A stretch of DNA of 43,756 bases, from NCBI RefSeq assembly GCF_031179985.1, contig NZ_JAPSHJ010000024.1, positions 7,740 to 51,495 on the forward strand, read 5' to 3'. A program made the translations under genes and the position numbers. Below the pieces are notes generated by a model. The model saw only the letters and a list, made by a program, of their open reading frames with translations, was not told the origin of the DNA and did no database searches. Shown here piece by piece: positions 16,590-24,503 of this stretch (position 1 is its first letter; the number at the start of each line of letters is the position of its first letter). The stretch comes from Arthrobacter sp. GTDB taxonomy: Bacteria; Actinomycetota; Actinomycetes; Actinomycetales; Micrococcaceae.

Positions 16590-17300
16590 ATTTCCAAGGA
16601 CCACCAGGGCGACAACTCTGAGCTCAAACCACATATCAAGCTCTATGTCTGGTTTCTGTTTCTCCCCGTACTGCCTTCCCTCGGTGTTTTTACCCCGTTC
16701 TATGAGCAGAGCCAGCTCTTCAGAGAAGGCGGGTGGTGGAAGTCGTTGACCTTGCCACAACAGATAGTTGTGCTCCTCCTCGGCATGGCCATGTGGCTAG
16801 CCGCAGTCACCGTCGTGGCACTTCTGCTCTCACTCTTTTCACGCCGGTGGCGTCAGGGGTTTTGGTTACCTGCAGCCAGTGGACTCAGAGGAGCTATCAG
16901 TTGGCTCGGATTACGACTTGTGAGTTGCAAGGTCCTCAATCGGTTGGTAGAGCAGGAGACACAGGCTAGAGCAAAGATGAAAGCTGATGCGGGTCCGCCA
17001 AAGGGGAGCCGCACTGGATTGGCAGGTGAGGTGGCTTATGGGGATATCAGCACCCATGAGAACCTCTACAATCCAGATCTTAGTGTCGTGTGGAGGAGTA
17101 CTGGATTAATGCTGGGGAAGCTCGTGCCTTCCCGCGGCAACCATTGGGAAGTTCACTACGGTGAAGTTGAGGAACGCGGCATTCAGCCGCAGTTTGTGAC
17201 ACTGGAGAAATCAGGTCGGGTAGCAGAACCTTGGGAGGGAGTTGAACGGTTGCGGCGACGGGACCTTCGAGAAAGTTCAGATACCCAACGGACGAGCTGA
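16590..17300 (+). CDS. Hypothetical membrane protein, 5' end uncertain
   Basis: An open frame of 237 codons runs from the codon after TGA 16587-16589 to TGA 17298-17300. The first standard start inside it is TTG 16746, giving 184 residues. Upstream codons still read as protein, with an apparent membrane helix (KLYVWFLFLPVLPSLGVF) followed by FREGGWWKSL and a second helix (QIVVLLLGMAMWLAAVTVVA). A GTG at 16586 in another frame would give a short N-terminus before a stop. The true gene may thus have a frameshift near 16590-16620 or use an unusual start. The C-terminal soluble part (residues after about 60) contains YGDISTHENLYNPDLSVVWR and matches no family I know. The stretch 16354-16589 before it shows nothing. 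Confidence 0.5.
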   Translation: MSKDHQGDNSELKPHIKLYVWFLFLPVLPSLGVFTPFYEQSQLFREGGWWKSLTLPQQIVVLLLGMAMWLAAVTVVALLLSLFSRRWRQGFWLPAASGLRGAISWLGLRLVSCKVLNRLVEQETQARAKMKADAGPPKGSRTGLAGEVAYGDISTHENLYNPDLSVVWRSTGLMLGKLVPSRGNHWEVHYGEVEERGIQPQFVTLEKSGRVAEPWEGVERLRRRDLRESSDTQRTS

Positions 17301-17444
17301 GCTAACTCGTTAGAGGAACTCACGTCCTCGCTCCGGCTGCTGGGAAGCTGCTCGTCACTCCGCTGTGGCTGGGTTAGTGTCGCCGGCGGTTGTGCCATAC
17401 GGCATGCTGGTCGAAGTCAAGCTACCGTTTTATTCGCCAACTGA

Positions 17445-17476
17445 CGGTGTCCCAGTTCCTTGGAACTGGGACACCG
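17445..17476. repeat. Palindromic GTGTCCCAGTTCC element, copy 1
   Basis: CGGTGTCCCAGTTCC (17445-17459) and GGAACTGGGACACCG (17462-17476) form a perfect 15-bp inverted repeat around TT. Related, more diverged copies lie at 18098-18125 and 20686-20709. Position 110 bases before a hypothetical gene could suggest an operator, but multiple intergenic copies suggest a dispersed repeat. No gene was found in 17301-17586 outside this element. Confidence 0.75.
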
Positions 17477-17586
17477 TCCCGATGGGAGATATTGCCCGCC
17501 AGGATTTGTGGACTGAGTAGTTGTTGTACCGTAGTTCGGGCCATGGGTTCGGCGCCTCCCCCACTCGCCCAAATCCTTCTGTCCAC

Positions 17587-18072
17587 ATGCCCGTTGGCGG
17601 CGTTGATTCGCCTACCCTGCGCGAGCTGGCTGGCGTTCGGGGGAACGAGTCGAGATTCGTCCTCGCCGAGCTGGTCGCCCAGACCAGCGCCGAGCTGGGA
17701 ATCGGGTTTTCACCGGATCCCACCGGATCTATTGCCCTCCGGCTTATGGCCCGCCGGACAATTGCAGGACGCCTCGATCCAGGAGAACTCACGTCCTGGG
17801 TCAGCAGGTATATCGGGCCTGCAACTGAGGAGTTCGCGGAGCCTTTCGTGCACCTGGGTTGGCTGTACGACGAGGAGCTGTTGAATTTCACGAGGGAAGA
17901 CATCGACCGCGCCGTCATCTCCGAAGCAGAAGCTTTTCTAGCCGGAGAGCCGTCCAAATGGTTGGAGCTTCCTATCAATGCAAGCAACCTGACCGTCCTG
18001 TCCCATCGAAGAAGCCTGGCTGCCCGAATTCGGGGCTGGCTTAAGTTGGCGACGCCCCGGCGCTCAAGATGA
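17587..18072 (+). CDS. Hypothetical protein
   Basis: The 161-residue product starts at ATG 17587 (MPVGGVDSPTLRELAG); the frame is open 22 codons upstream to a TTG without protein-like sequence. The middle is Leu/Ala-rich and helical (FVLAELVAQTSAELGIGF, GSIALRLMARRTIAGRLD) with acidic segments (WLYDEELLNFTREDIDRAV) and a basic C-terminus (RRSLAARIRGWLKLATPRRSR). There is no membrane helix or signal. I recognise no domain. The gene stands alone and is flanked on both sides by copies of the GTGTCCCA palindrome (17445-17476 and 18098-18125). The antisense frame over it is Ser/Arg-rich and is a shadow. Confidence 0.5.
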   Translation: MPVGGVDSPTLRELAGVRGNESRFVLAELVAQTSAELGIGFSPDPTGSIALRLMARRTIAGRLDPGELTSWVSRYIGPATEEFAEPFVHLGWLYDEELLNFTREDIDRAVISEAEAFLAGEPSKWLELPINASNLTVLSHRRSLAARIRGWLKLATPRRSR

Positions 18073-18097
18073 ACCTTCCTTAGCCGGTCCCTGACGT

Positions 18098-18125
18098 GTC
18101 CCACCACATCCTTGGAGAGTGGGAC
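18098..18125. repeat. Diverged GTGTCCCA palindrome, copy 2
   Basis: GTCCCAC (18098-18104) and GTGGGAC (18119-18125) are inverted around a 14-nt centre that keeps a CCTTGG core. The left arm is extended as CGTGTCCCA, like copies 1 and 3. It lies between the ends of the 17587 gene and the TetR gene and could also serve as a terminator for both. Confidence 0.5.
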
Positions 18126-18216
18126 GGTGTCGGTGGGACGTTTTGAATCGACTGGAGAGGCAGACGATATCGCTCGCAGATGCGAGTGCCTCGTCACTGA
18201 TCCCAGTGTGGCCAGA

Positions 18217-18828
18217 TTAGGTGTTGAATCGGGTGGACGTTACACCAAGAAGTCCTGTTATCTGCTGCCAGAGTGGGTTGAGGAGTGACGGGTCGTTATA
18301 CAGCTTTGCCAGCAGCACCGTGCCCTCTAGTTGAGCAATGACAGATCTTGCATTGTCCAGTGTGGCCTTCTGATTCCCGAGGGGCCCCGTAACCGTCGCC
18401 CCGAGGAGGGACTCCAGGACGAGTTGGCATTGGTCATCAAAGATTTCCCGGAGGCAATCGCGCAGATCTTGCTCGGAGGCGTTGGTTTCAAGAGCGAGGT
18501 TGCCGTAAAGGCAACCAACAACGGACCCCGTTGAGCGTTGTTGGTCTTGCTGTAGCTGAACCTGTTCTTGGATGAGCGCCTCCAGCCCTTCGAGCCCGGT
18601 TCCTGTATCGAGGAGCTCAACCCAGCGGCTCCGTTCCTGTGACCATGCCGCCCGCAGTGTCGCGACCGTCAGCGCCTGCTTCGACTCGAAAAAGTAGTAG
18701 AAACTTCCCTTTCGTACATCTGCTTTCTCGCAGATCTCGGCCACCCCAATGGCGCTGTATCCCCGGTCATGCATCAGCAGGCGTGCCGCGTCCATAAGGT
18801 GCTGAGGTGCATCACTTGTCCTACCCAT
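18217..18828 (-). CDS. TetR/AcrR-family transcriptional repressor
   Basis: The 203-residue protein has a classic TetR N-terminal DNA-binding domain: HLMDAARLLMHDRGYSAIGV, then EICEKADVRKGSFYYFFESK with the KGSFYYFF recognition region (about residues 36-50). The C-terminal half is an all-helical ligand domain. It is divergently transcribed from the flavodoxin/nitronate monooxygenase pair, with an 86-base shared control region that contains a near-perfect 12-bp inverted repeat. It most likely represses itself and the pair, and is released by an electrophile or quinone-like ligand; the ligand is a guess from the target genes. Confidence 0.9.
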   Translation of the reverse strand: MGRTSDAPQHLMDAARLLMHDRGYSAIGVAEICEKADVRKGSFYYFFESKQALTVATLRAAWSQERSRWVELLDTGTGLEGLEALIQEQVQLQQDQQRSTGSVVGCLYGNLALETNASEQDLRDCLREIFDDQCQLVLESLLGATVTGPLGNQKATLDNARSVIAQLEGTVLLAKLYNDPSLLNPLWQQITGLLGVTSTRFNT

Positions 18829-18839
18829 GGCTTAAGTAT

Positions 18840-18884
18840 ACGACCGGTCAAATATTGACGCATAGTTGACCAGTCGTCTATGTT
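18840..18884 (+). promoter_or_regulatory. TetR operator and promoter of the flavodoxin operon
   Basis: ACGACCGGTCAA (18840-18851) and TTGACCAGTCGT (18866-18877) form an inverted repeat matching at 11 of 12 positions, 14 nt apart, between the divergent genes. TTGACG (18855-18860) and TATGTT (18879-18884), spaced 18 bp, form a promoter toward the flavodoxin gene. The right operator arm lies inside the spacer, so bound repressor would block polymerase. Confidence 0.7.
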
Positions 18885-18914
18885 GGCAGTACCCAATAGA
18901 AAGAGGAAGAAACA

Positions 18915-19526
18915 ATGGATGCACAGGCCGACGTCGAGGTAGCCGTGGCGTACCACAGTGGATATGGACATACAAAGCGCCAGGCCAGGGCGGTTGCTGC
19001 CGGCGCACGGCAGGCCACCGGAGCCTCGGCCGTCCTCTATGACGTAACCGAGCTTAGCGAGGAGCTGTGGGAGGGACTTGCCCAGGCGGATGCGATCATC
19101 TTCGGAACTCCCACCTATATGGGAAGCCAGTCATCTGTCTTCCAGGCGTTTGCGGAAGCTAGCGGAGCGGTGTGGGCGGCGCAGGGGTGGAAAGACAAGG
19201 TTGCGGCGGGCTTCACAAATTCCGCCGGCGTGAATGGGGACAAGCTCAATGTCCTGACATCTCTGTCCTTGCTGGCCGCGCAACACGGAATGCACTGGGT
19301 ATCCCTCGGCCTGCCTCCCGGATGGCTGTACTCATCAACCGGAAGCGTGGAAGATCTCAACCGACTGGGCGGTTTCGTGGGTGCAATGGCGCAATCCCCC
19401 TCGGACGCCGCGGCAAGTGCCGCGCCATCGGAAGCTGATCTGCGGACGGCTGAGCACCTGGGCCGCCGGGTAGCTGAGGTTGCTGTTCAATTGCGTCACG
19501 GAGCAGCATTGTTGGTGCACCAGTGA
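18915..19526 (+). CDS. Flavodoxin-fold NAD(P)H-dependent oxidoreductase (WrbA-like)
   Basis: The 203-residue protein begins with a flavodoxin FMN-phosphate loop, VAYHSGYGHTKRQA (SxxGxT-type), and contains the FMN-contact segment IIFGTPTYMGSQSSVFQAF and later GFTNSAGVNGDKLNVLTSL. These are typical of WrbA/NQO-type quinone or nitro reductases that act in the cytoplasm with FMN. AGAAAGAGGAAG precedes the ATG. Its stop overlaps the start of the nitronate monooxygenase gene (GTGA at 19523-19526), so the two flavoenzymes are translationally coupled. The pairing with a TetR repressor suggests an inducible detoxification unit for quinones or nitro compounds. Confidence 0.88.
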   Translation: MDAQADVEVAVAYHSGYGHTKRQARAVAAGARQATGASAVLYDVTELSEELWEGLAQADAIIFGTPTYMGSQSSVFQAFAEASGAVWAAQGWKDKVAAGFTNSAGVNGDKLNVLTSLSLLAAQHGMHWVSLGLPPGWLYSSTGSVEDLNRLGGFVGAMAQSPSDAAASAAPSEADLRTAEHLGRRVAEVAVQLRHGAALLVHQ

Positions 19527-20548
19527 ACCCACTCAGCCAGCTTCTAGGGATCACTCACCCCATTGTCCAGGGCCCTTTCGGAGGCGGACTTTCGACGATC
19601 GAACTTGCGTCTTCCGTATCAAACTCCGGCGGACTGGGTTCGTTTGGTGCCCACATTCTCCTTCCCGGAGAGATCCACGACGTCGTGCAGTCAATCCGCT
19701 CCCGAACACCGTCGCCTTTTGCGATTAACCTGTGGGTTCCGCAGCCTGGGGAGAAGGATGTCGTCGATCTTAGCCCGCATATCGAGCGTCTCGCCCCTCT
19801 CTACGCCCGGCTTGGGGTGGAATGGAACGGCGAGGTCCCCGAGGTCCCAAACTTCGACGAACAACTTGACGCACTTCTCATGGCGGCGCCTCCGATCATC
19901 AGTTTCGTGATGGGGCTTCCGCCGGCATGGGCGATCGAACGTGCCAAGAGCCAGGGGATTCTACTGATTGGCACGGCCACGACCGTTGCTGAAGCCCGGT
20001 CCATAGAAGCAGCAGGGCTCGACGCCCTAGTGGCGTCAGGCAGCGATGCCGGCGGGCACCGAGGGGCTTTTCTTCGCCCCGCACCCGAATCATTGGTAGG
20101 CACATTTTCGCTCATCCCCCAAACAGTGGACGCCGTCCAGATACCCGTGATCGCTGCCGGCGGGATCGCAGATCGACGAGGCATCCTTGCCGCCCGCGCG
20201 CTGGGGGCGGACGGTGTGCAGATTGGCACCGGATTCCTGGCCACCACCGAGTCCGGCGCCAGTGCCGTGCACCGGGAAAAGTTAGCCAGTCCCGACGCGG
20301 AGACAACAGTCCTGACTCGCCTCTTCTCGGGACGACACGCCCGCGGGATCGTCAATGCCCTCATTCGAGATCTCGCATCAGAAGAAGGCCGTGTACCTCA
20401 CTACCCGGTGCAAAACGCGTTGATGCAGCCGCTGCGACTAGCAGCCGCCCGGAGCGGCAACAGCGACTACCTCAACCTTTGGGCCGGCCAAGCAGCGCCC
20501 CTCGCGCATGCACAATCGGCCGAGAAGTACTTCGACTCCCTTCTATAG
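19523..20548 (+). CDS. Nitronate monooxygenase (2-nitropropane dioxygenase family)
   Basis: The 341-residue TIM-barrel flavoprotein starts with the family's ITHPIVQGPFGGGLST and has the FMN/active-site motif SGSDAGGHRGAF, whose His is the catalytic base, followed by IPVIAAGGIADRRGIL and GADGVQIGTGFL. Members oxidise alkyl nitronates such as propionate-3-nitronate with O2 and FMN in the cytoplasm. The GTG start at 19523 overlaps the upstream stop by four bases and is the natural start for the conserved N-terminus. It is co-transcribed with the flavodoxin-like reductase under the TetR operator. Enoyl-ACP reductase II (FabK) is a related alternative, but the AGGHRG motif and operon context favour a nitronate monooxygenase. 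Confidence 0.87.
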   Translation: MNPLSQLLGITHPIVQGPFGGGLSTIELASSVSNSGGLGSFGAHILLPGEIHDVVQSIRSRTPSPFAINLWVPQPGEKDVVDLSPHIERLAPLYARLGVEWNGEVPEVPNFDEQLDALLMAAPPIISFVMGLPPAWAIERAKSQGILLIGTATTVAEARSIEAAGLDALVASGSDAGGHRGAFLRPAPESLVGTFSLIPQTVDAVQIPVIAAGGIADRRGILAARALGADGVQIGTGFLATTESGASAVHREKLASPDAETTVLTRLFSGRHARGIVNALIRDLASEEGRVPHYPVQNALMQPLRLAAARSGNSDYLNLWAGQAAPLAHAQSAEKYFDSLL

Positions 20549-20639
20549 ACACCGGTTAAAAATTGTCGAAGGAAGGCCAGGCTAGCCGGCCACAGCTCCA
20601 GTCGATGTCCAGGTCCACGCGCAGTACTGTCCACCATGG

Positions 20640-20669
20640 AAGCCCGCCCGTCCCCCAATCGGCGGGCTT
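20640..20669 (+). terminator. Hairpin with C-rich loop, likely terminator of the nitronate operon
   Basis: AAGCCCGCC (20640-20648) and GGCGGGCTT (20661-20669) pair perfectly over 9 bp, with a 12-nt loop containing TCCCCCAAT and CTTGT after it. It lies about 90 bases after the nitronate monooxygenase stop, a reasonable place for termination. The loop sequence recurs in the hairpin at 20834-20871. Confidence 0.5.
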
Positions 20670-20685
20670 CTTGTGCCGCGTCAGT

Positions 20686-20709
20686 GTCCCAGTTCCATGG
20701 AATTGGGAC
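20686..20709. repeat. GTGTCCCAGTTCC palindrome, copy 3
   Basis: GTCCCAGTTCC (20686-20696) and GGAATTGGGAC (20699-20709) form an 11-bp inverted repeat with one wobble mismatch. The left arm extends as AGTGTCCCAGTTCC, identical in its core to copy 1 at 17445. It lies in a gene-free stretch after the nitronate monooxygenase gene. Confidence 0.65.
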
Positions 20710-20833
20710 GTGTCAGCGGAGTGGACAGTGGTGGGCGGGAAATTACGAGACTTGGTCAGGCTCACCTCGCCCTTGCGAAGGCTTTCCTTTCGTCCACTCG
20801 TAGTCGAAATTTCACGCCTGTACCGTGCCATCG

Positions 20834-20871
20834 GAAGGTCCGTCGATTCCCCCAATTCTCGGCGGACCTTC
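20834..20871 (+). terminator. Second C-rich-loop hairpin in the gene-poor stretch
   Basis: GAAGGTCCG (20834-20842) and CGGACCTTC (20863-20871) form a perfect 9-bp stem around a 20-nt loop containing TTCCCCCAAT, followed by TTTAG. It looks like an intrinsic terminator, although no gene ends just before it. The whole interval 20549-21286 shows no convincing coding sequence; short open frames there have poor codon patterns. Only the two hairpins and repeat copy 3 stand out. Confidence 0.4.
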
Positions 20872-21286
20872 TTTAGCCCGCAGTCTCCAAAAAACTCAAA
20901 CTCCTGATTTCAAGCGGACCTGAATCACGAGGTTACTGACTCACGTATCCTCGCCACATCAACGTCGGGGCCATCATCGAAACATCAGGACACGATCCCC
21001 GCGATGTGACCATAAACGTGTTGGCCCGTTTTCTCTCTGACGCGGCTCTGATTTTGCAACATGCCGACGTCCACTGCCTTAGGGCTGGGACACTACCTGC
21101 GGGATGACTCAGACCCAGGCAGATGGAGCCAACAGAATATCGAGCAATCAGACGCGTAACCAAGGCGAACAGTTCAAAGAGAGCCATCCCAATTGCCAGT
21201 CCCTGCGCCACAAAAAGCTGGATGCACTTTTATAAAAGGTAAGTAGGCTGTCTTTATTTACTGATTTGTATTCTTATGACAACAAA

Positions 21287-21314
21287 TTGACAAAACTAAA
21301 GTTGCCCCTATTAT
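21287..21314 (+). promoter_or_regulatory. Strong promoter of the surface protein gene
   Basis: TTGACA at 21287-21292 and TATTAT at 21309-21314, 16 bases apart, lie in a markedly AT-rich stretch (about 21230-21320) about 100 bases before the TTG start at 21414. Both boxes are close to consensus for the primary sigma factor, suggesting high expression. The 90-base leader contains GACCCGCGTATGACGCGGGTC at about 21357-21377, a small inverted repeat that could shape the 5' end of the mRNA. Confidence 0.65.
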
Positions 21315-21413
21315 TTATGGTGGGGGGAAGCAACTACCGCATTCTGCAACAGCTGCGACCCGCGTATGACGCGGGTCAAGATCTGGCCCGAGCACAAACT
21401 CAGGGGGTAGAAG

Positions 21414-24365
21414 TTGCTTAAAACTCGTCCAAATTCTCATTCGATGCCGGATCAGCGGCCTGCGAAGGGTGGGAAGAGAGCTGTTTCAGCCCTTGCAGCC
21501 ACGGTTGTGGCCTTGACCGGTCTGATGGCTGGCCCCATTGCTCCGGCACTTGCCGAATCCAACCCCGTTGGGCTGCAGATCCGCGGCAACAACACGTTTA
21601 GTCTTTACGCTGAGGCCGGGGAAACCGTTGACGTTAATTTCACGGTTGCCGGACGCTACTCAGGCACGGCAGATGCTGTTGTCACAATTGAACGACCCGG
21701 GGCCGCTCCGCTGACCTGTGCCCTCATCACTAACACCTCGCCAGTCGGAACTGCCTGCGACTGGGACGATTTGCCTGTTATCCAGACCGGCGTCTGGTCT
21801 GTGACCTACGCCGCCACATCGGGTCCCAGCGCTGCCACCGTGGATTGGAATATCTCTGTCCAAGATGCCGGAACTTCTGTTCCCGGACGCGTCTGGACCG
21901 AACGATACGGCGCTACATCCGCCGCAGGGACCGCTTCATTCTCGTTCTGGTACCAGAGCGAATTCGGGGACCAGTACAAGGCCACCTATCTGGACTACAA
22001 CGGGGTCGACTCGATTTTCGTGGCTGATGCCACGGGTCTCCGTCAGCCCGGCACCTGCGATTCCGTCTACGAGAGCGGACAAATGCCGCTGGGCCCCTGG
22101 GGTGACCCGTACACGACGCCCATGCCAGGAGAATGTGGGGATCCGTACAAGATCTTCTTTGCCGCTCCCAGCGCTGACCTTCCGGTAAGCGCCACGAGAT
22201 GGGACGGAGCCTCTGACTGGATCCTGCCCCCTGTGGTCGATCCGACCATCAGCGCGGGAACCTTCACCCCTGCGAACAACACCGATCAGAGCGGTTCCCT
22301 GGCGTTCACCTCCACGAACTTCGCCGGGAACATGAACATCCTGGTCGATGCTAACAACGACGGTGACTTCACCGATCCCGTTGACCGGACCATCCCGTAC
22401 TACAGTGCCGGCGGCGGCAATAGCTTCGCTTTCGACGGCCTCGACGGCCTGGGTGCGCTGATTCCGTCAACGCAGCCCATCTCCTTCCGCGCCGTCGCGG
22501 ATCGCACTGGCGAAATCCACTTCGTTAATTCTGACGTCGAAGTACGCGCGGGCGGCATCGAAGTGATCGCCCAGCGCGGCCCGAACGCCGGAAACCCCAC
22601 CCTCTATTGGAATGACGTTCCCCTTGTGGGAGAAGGCACGCGCTGCTCCACCACGCCCGCACCTGACGGGACCGCCGGAATTGACTCCACCGGCGGCGTC
22701 CACTCCTGGGCTGACTGTGTGGGAACCGCCTCGAACAGGAACGACGGCATCAATGGTTCCTGGGGAGACACCCGCAACATCAACGACTGGACCTACCGCC
22801 CCATCAACGCCTTTGTCGATGTTGAGGTGGCTGTCCGGGGAAACCTGGCGATCGATAAGACCGTCACCAACACCACCTACCAGGGCCAGGGCAACTGGCT
22901 GGTCAACTATGAAATCGGTGTAACCAACCTCGCAGCCGCACCGTCGGAATACTCCCTCGCGGATGAATTCCAGTTCGGCGCCGGGTACACCGTCGTCGGC
23001 GCACCGGTCACCGCCAACACCGCACCCTCCGGCATCGTCACGAACGCTGCCTTCGATGGAGCGGCTGATCAGCTCATCGCACCGGCTGCTGCAGGGGATC
23101 CGCTGGTCCCCATCGCGGCCAGCGCCACCCACACCTACACCGTGGCCGTCACTGTCAACGCACCGGGCATTTCCTCCATTGAGGCCGGGGACTGCACCCT
23201 CGGGACCGGCGAAACAGGCACCGGCTTCCGCAACGAAGCCTCCGCAACAGGGGCAGCCGAGGACACAGTCTCCGATACTGACTGTGCCTCACCGGGCAGG
23301 CCCGTCGTGACCCAAACCAAGGAAGTCATTGGAGTTCCCAGCCAGGACGCCGCCACGGGTGACTGGTTCATCAACTACCGCATCACCGAAACCGCAACGG
23401 GCGACGGAGCTACCTCCTACACCCTGAACGACGCGCTGGCCTATGGCGCAGGGATCACTGTCAACTCTGCCGTTGCCAGCGCAGACCCGGCAAGCGGCGC
23501 CCCGGACCCGTCCCAGACCTGGAACGGCGCGTCCGACACCACCCTGGTCACCGACGCGGAGATCTTCGGCGGAGACACCCACTCCTACGTCGTCGCCGTC
23601 AGGGCAACAGTTCCGGACGGAACCGCCACCACCCCGTCCGCCGCGAACTGTGACCTTGAGACGGGCGAAACCGGAACAGGGTTCCTCAACGCAGCGACTG
23701 TCTCCCAGCAGGGGGCAGAAGATGAGACCGACACCGCCTGTGGAGAGCCCGCAGCAGTGTCAATCACCAAGGCTGTAGTCGGGACACCGACAGTCAACGC
23801 TGACGGAACTACCACCGTCAACTACGACATCACCGTCACCAATGCGGGACCGGGCAACGCAGAATACGACCTGGACGACTCCCTGCACTTCGGGGCAGGG
23901 ATCACCGTAAAGTCAGCAACAGCGACCAACACGGCCCCGGGAAACATCTCAACGAACACGGGCTGGAACGGCACCTCGACCTCCCTGATCGCTGAGAACG
24001 TCGTCTCCGAAGGTTCATCCGACGGCACACCGGTCACGCACGTGTACCGGGTTACCGTCATCGCCACGGTGCCGCCGGCACAGGCTTCTGCCGCGGCAGA
24101 CTGCACCCTGGATGCAGGTGAAACCGGGACAGGTCTGCTCAACACTGCTACGCTCACCAGCGACCGCGGCACCGGTGCAGCATCTGCCTGCGCCGACGCA
24201 CCCAAGATCACCATCACTCCTGCAGGGGCACCCCTTGCAAATACAAGTGGATCACTTGCAAACACGGGCATGGATGCAGGACCGCTCGCCCTGGGCGCGC
24301 TGGCTCTGTTCCTGCTCGGCGGAGCGGCCATCACCACGGCAAAAATCCGCCGCCGCCAAAACTGA
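21414..24365 (+). CDS. Cell-wall-anchored (LANTG) repeat surface protein
   Basis: This 983-residue protein has a signal peptide (residues 1-47: basic RPAKGGKRAV, hydrophobic ALAATVVALTGLM, cleavage after PALA). It ends in a sortase signal LANTG (948-952), a hydrophobic helix and the tail KIRRRQN, so it should be covalently attached to the cell wall. A GEVED-like ILVDANNDGDFTDPVDRT lies near residue 306. Three repeats of about 150 residues follow (about 480-626, 632-778, 783-930), each DUF11-like and each ending C-x-L-x-x-GETGTG-x-x-N-x-A. A Lys near the start (DKTV, TKEV, TKAV) and an Asn near the end of each repeat could form isopeptide bonds. The TTG start follows AGGGGG (21402-21407). Adhesion is likely, but the ligand is unknown. 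Confidence 0.85.
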   Translation: MLKTRPNSHSMPDQRPAKGGKRAVSALAATVVALTGLMAGPIAPALAESNPVGLQIRGNNTFSLYAEAGETVDVNFTVAGRYSGTADAVVTIERPGAAPLTCALITNTSPVGTACDWDDLPVIQTGVWSVTYAATSGPSAATVDWNISVQDAGTSVPGRVWTERYGATSAAGTASFSFWYQSEFGDQYKATYLDYNGVDSIFVADATGLRQPGTCDSVYESGQMPLGPWGDPYTTPMPGECGDPYKIFFAAPSADLPVSATRWDGASDWILPPVVDPTISAGTFTPANNTDQSGSLAFTSTNFAGNMNILVDANNDGDFTDPVDRTIPYYSAGGGNSFAFDGLDGLGALIPSTQPISFRAVADRTGEIHFVNSDVEVRAGGIEVIAQRGPNAGNPTLYWNDVPLVGEGTRCSTTPAPDGTAGIDSTGGVHSWADCVGTASNRNDGINGSWGDTRNINDWTYRPINAFVDVEVAVRGNLAIDKTVTNTTYQGQGNWLVNYEIGVTNLAAAPSEYSLADEFQFGAGYTVVGAPVTANTAPSGIVTNAAFDGAADQLIAPAAAGDPLVPIAASATHTYTVAVTVNAPGISSIEAGDCTLGTGETGTGFRNEASATGAAEDTVSDTDCASPGRPVVTQTKEVIGVPSQDAATGDWFINYRITETATGDGATSYTLNDALAYGAGITVNSAVASADPASGAPDPSQTWNGASDTTLVTDAEIFGGDTHSYVVAVRATVPDGTATTPSAANCDLETGETGTGFLNAATVSQQGAEDETDTACGEPAAVSITKAVVGTPTVNADGTTTVNYDITVTNAGPGNAEYDLDDSLHFGAGITVKSATATNTAPGNISTNTGWNGTSTSLIAENVVSEGSSDGTPVTHVYRVTVIATVPPAQASAAADCTLDAGETGTGLLNTATLTSDRGTGAASACADAPKITITPAGAPLANTSGSLANTGMDAGPLALGALALFLLGGAAITTAKIRRRQN

Positions 24366-24395
24366 ACACAGGCCCCTAAGAACTAGGAGCTGAAC

Positions 24396-24446
24396 CGAAA
24401 CAGCGCCCGGACGCGGATCAATTCCGCCGCCCCGGGCGCTGTTTCG
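24396..24446 (+). terminator. Strong hairpin terminator after the surface protein gene
   Basis: CGAAACAGCGCCCGG (24396-24410) and CCGGGCGCTGTTTCG (24432-24446) are perfectly complementary over 15 bp with a 21-nt loop, starting 31 bases after the TGA. There is no U-run, but stem length and position make it the likely terminator. Confidence 0.75.
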
Positions 24447-24503
24447 CTACCGCGCGCAGAAGCGGCCCACAAAAGACTCCCGGCCCCCGCGCCGGGAACA
24501 CAA

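Noticed and set aside
17430..18197. 255-residue minus-strand open frame
   Set aside because: Very rich in Ser/Arg and antisense to a better-composed plus-strand frame; it also runs through both palindromic repeats.
20640..20871. 6C RNA
   Set aside because: The loops have five Cs, not six or more, and the two stems are about 165 bases apart, unlike the compact 6C layout; kept only as a C-rich-loop observation.
20549..21286. Possible genes in the gap before the surface protein (several frames of 60-115 residues)
   Set aside because: All are short, Ser/Arg/Pro-rich, overlap each other and cross the hairpins; none has a good start.
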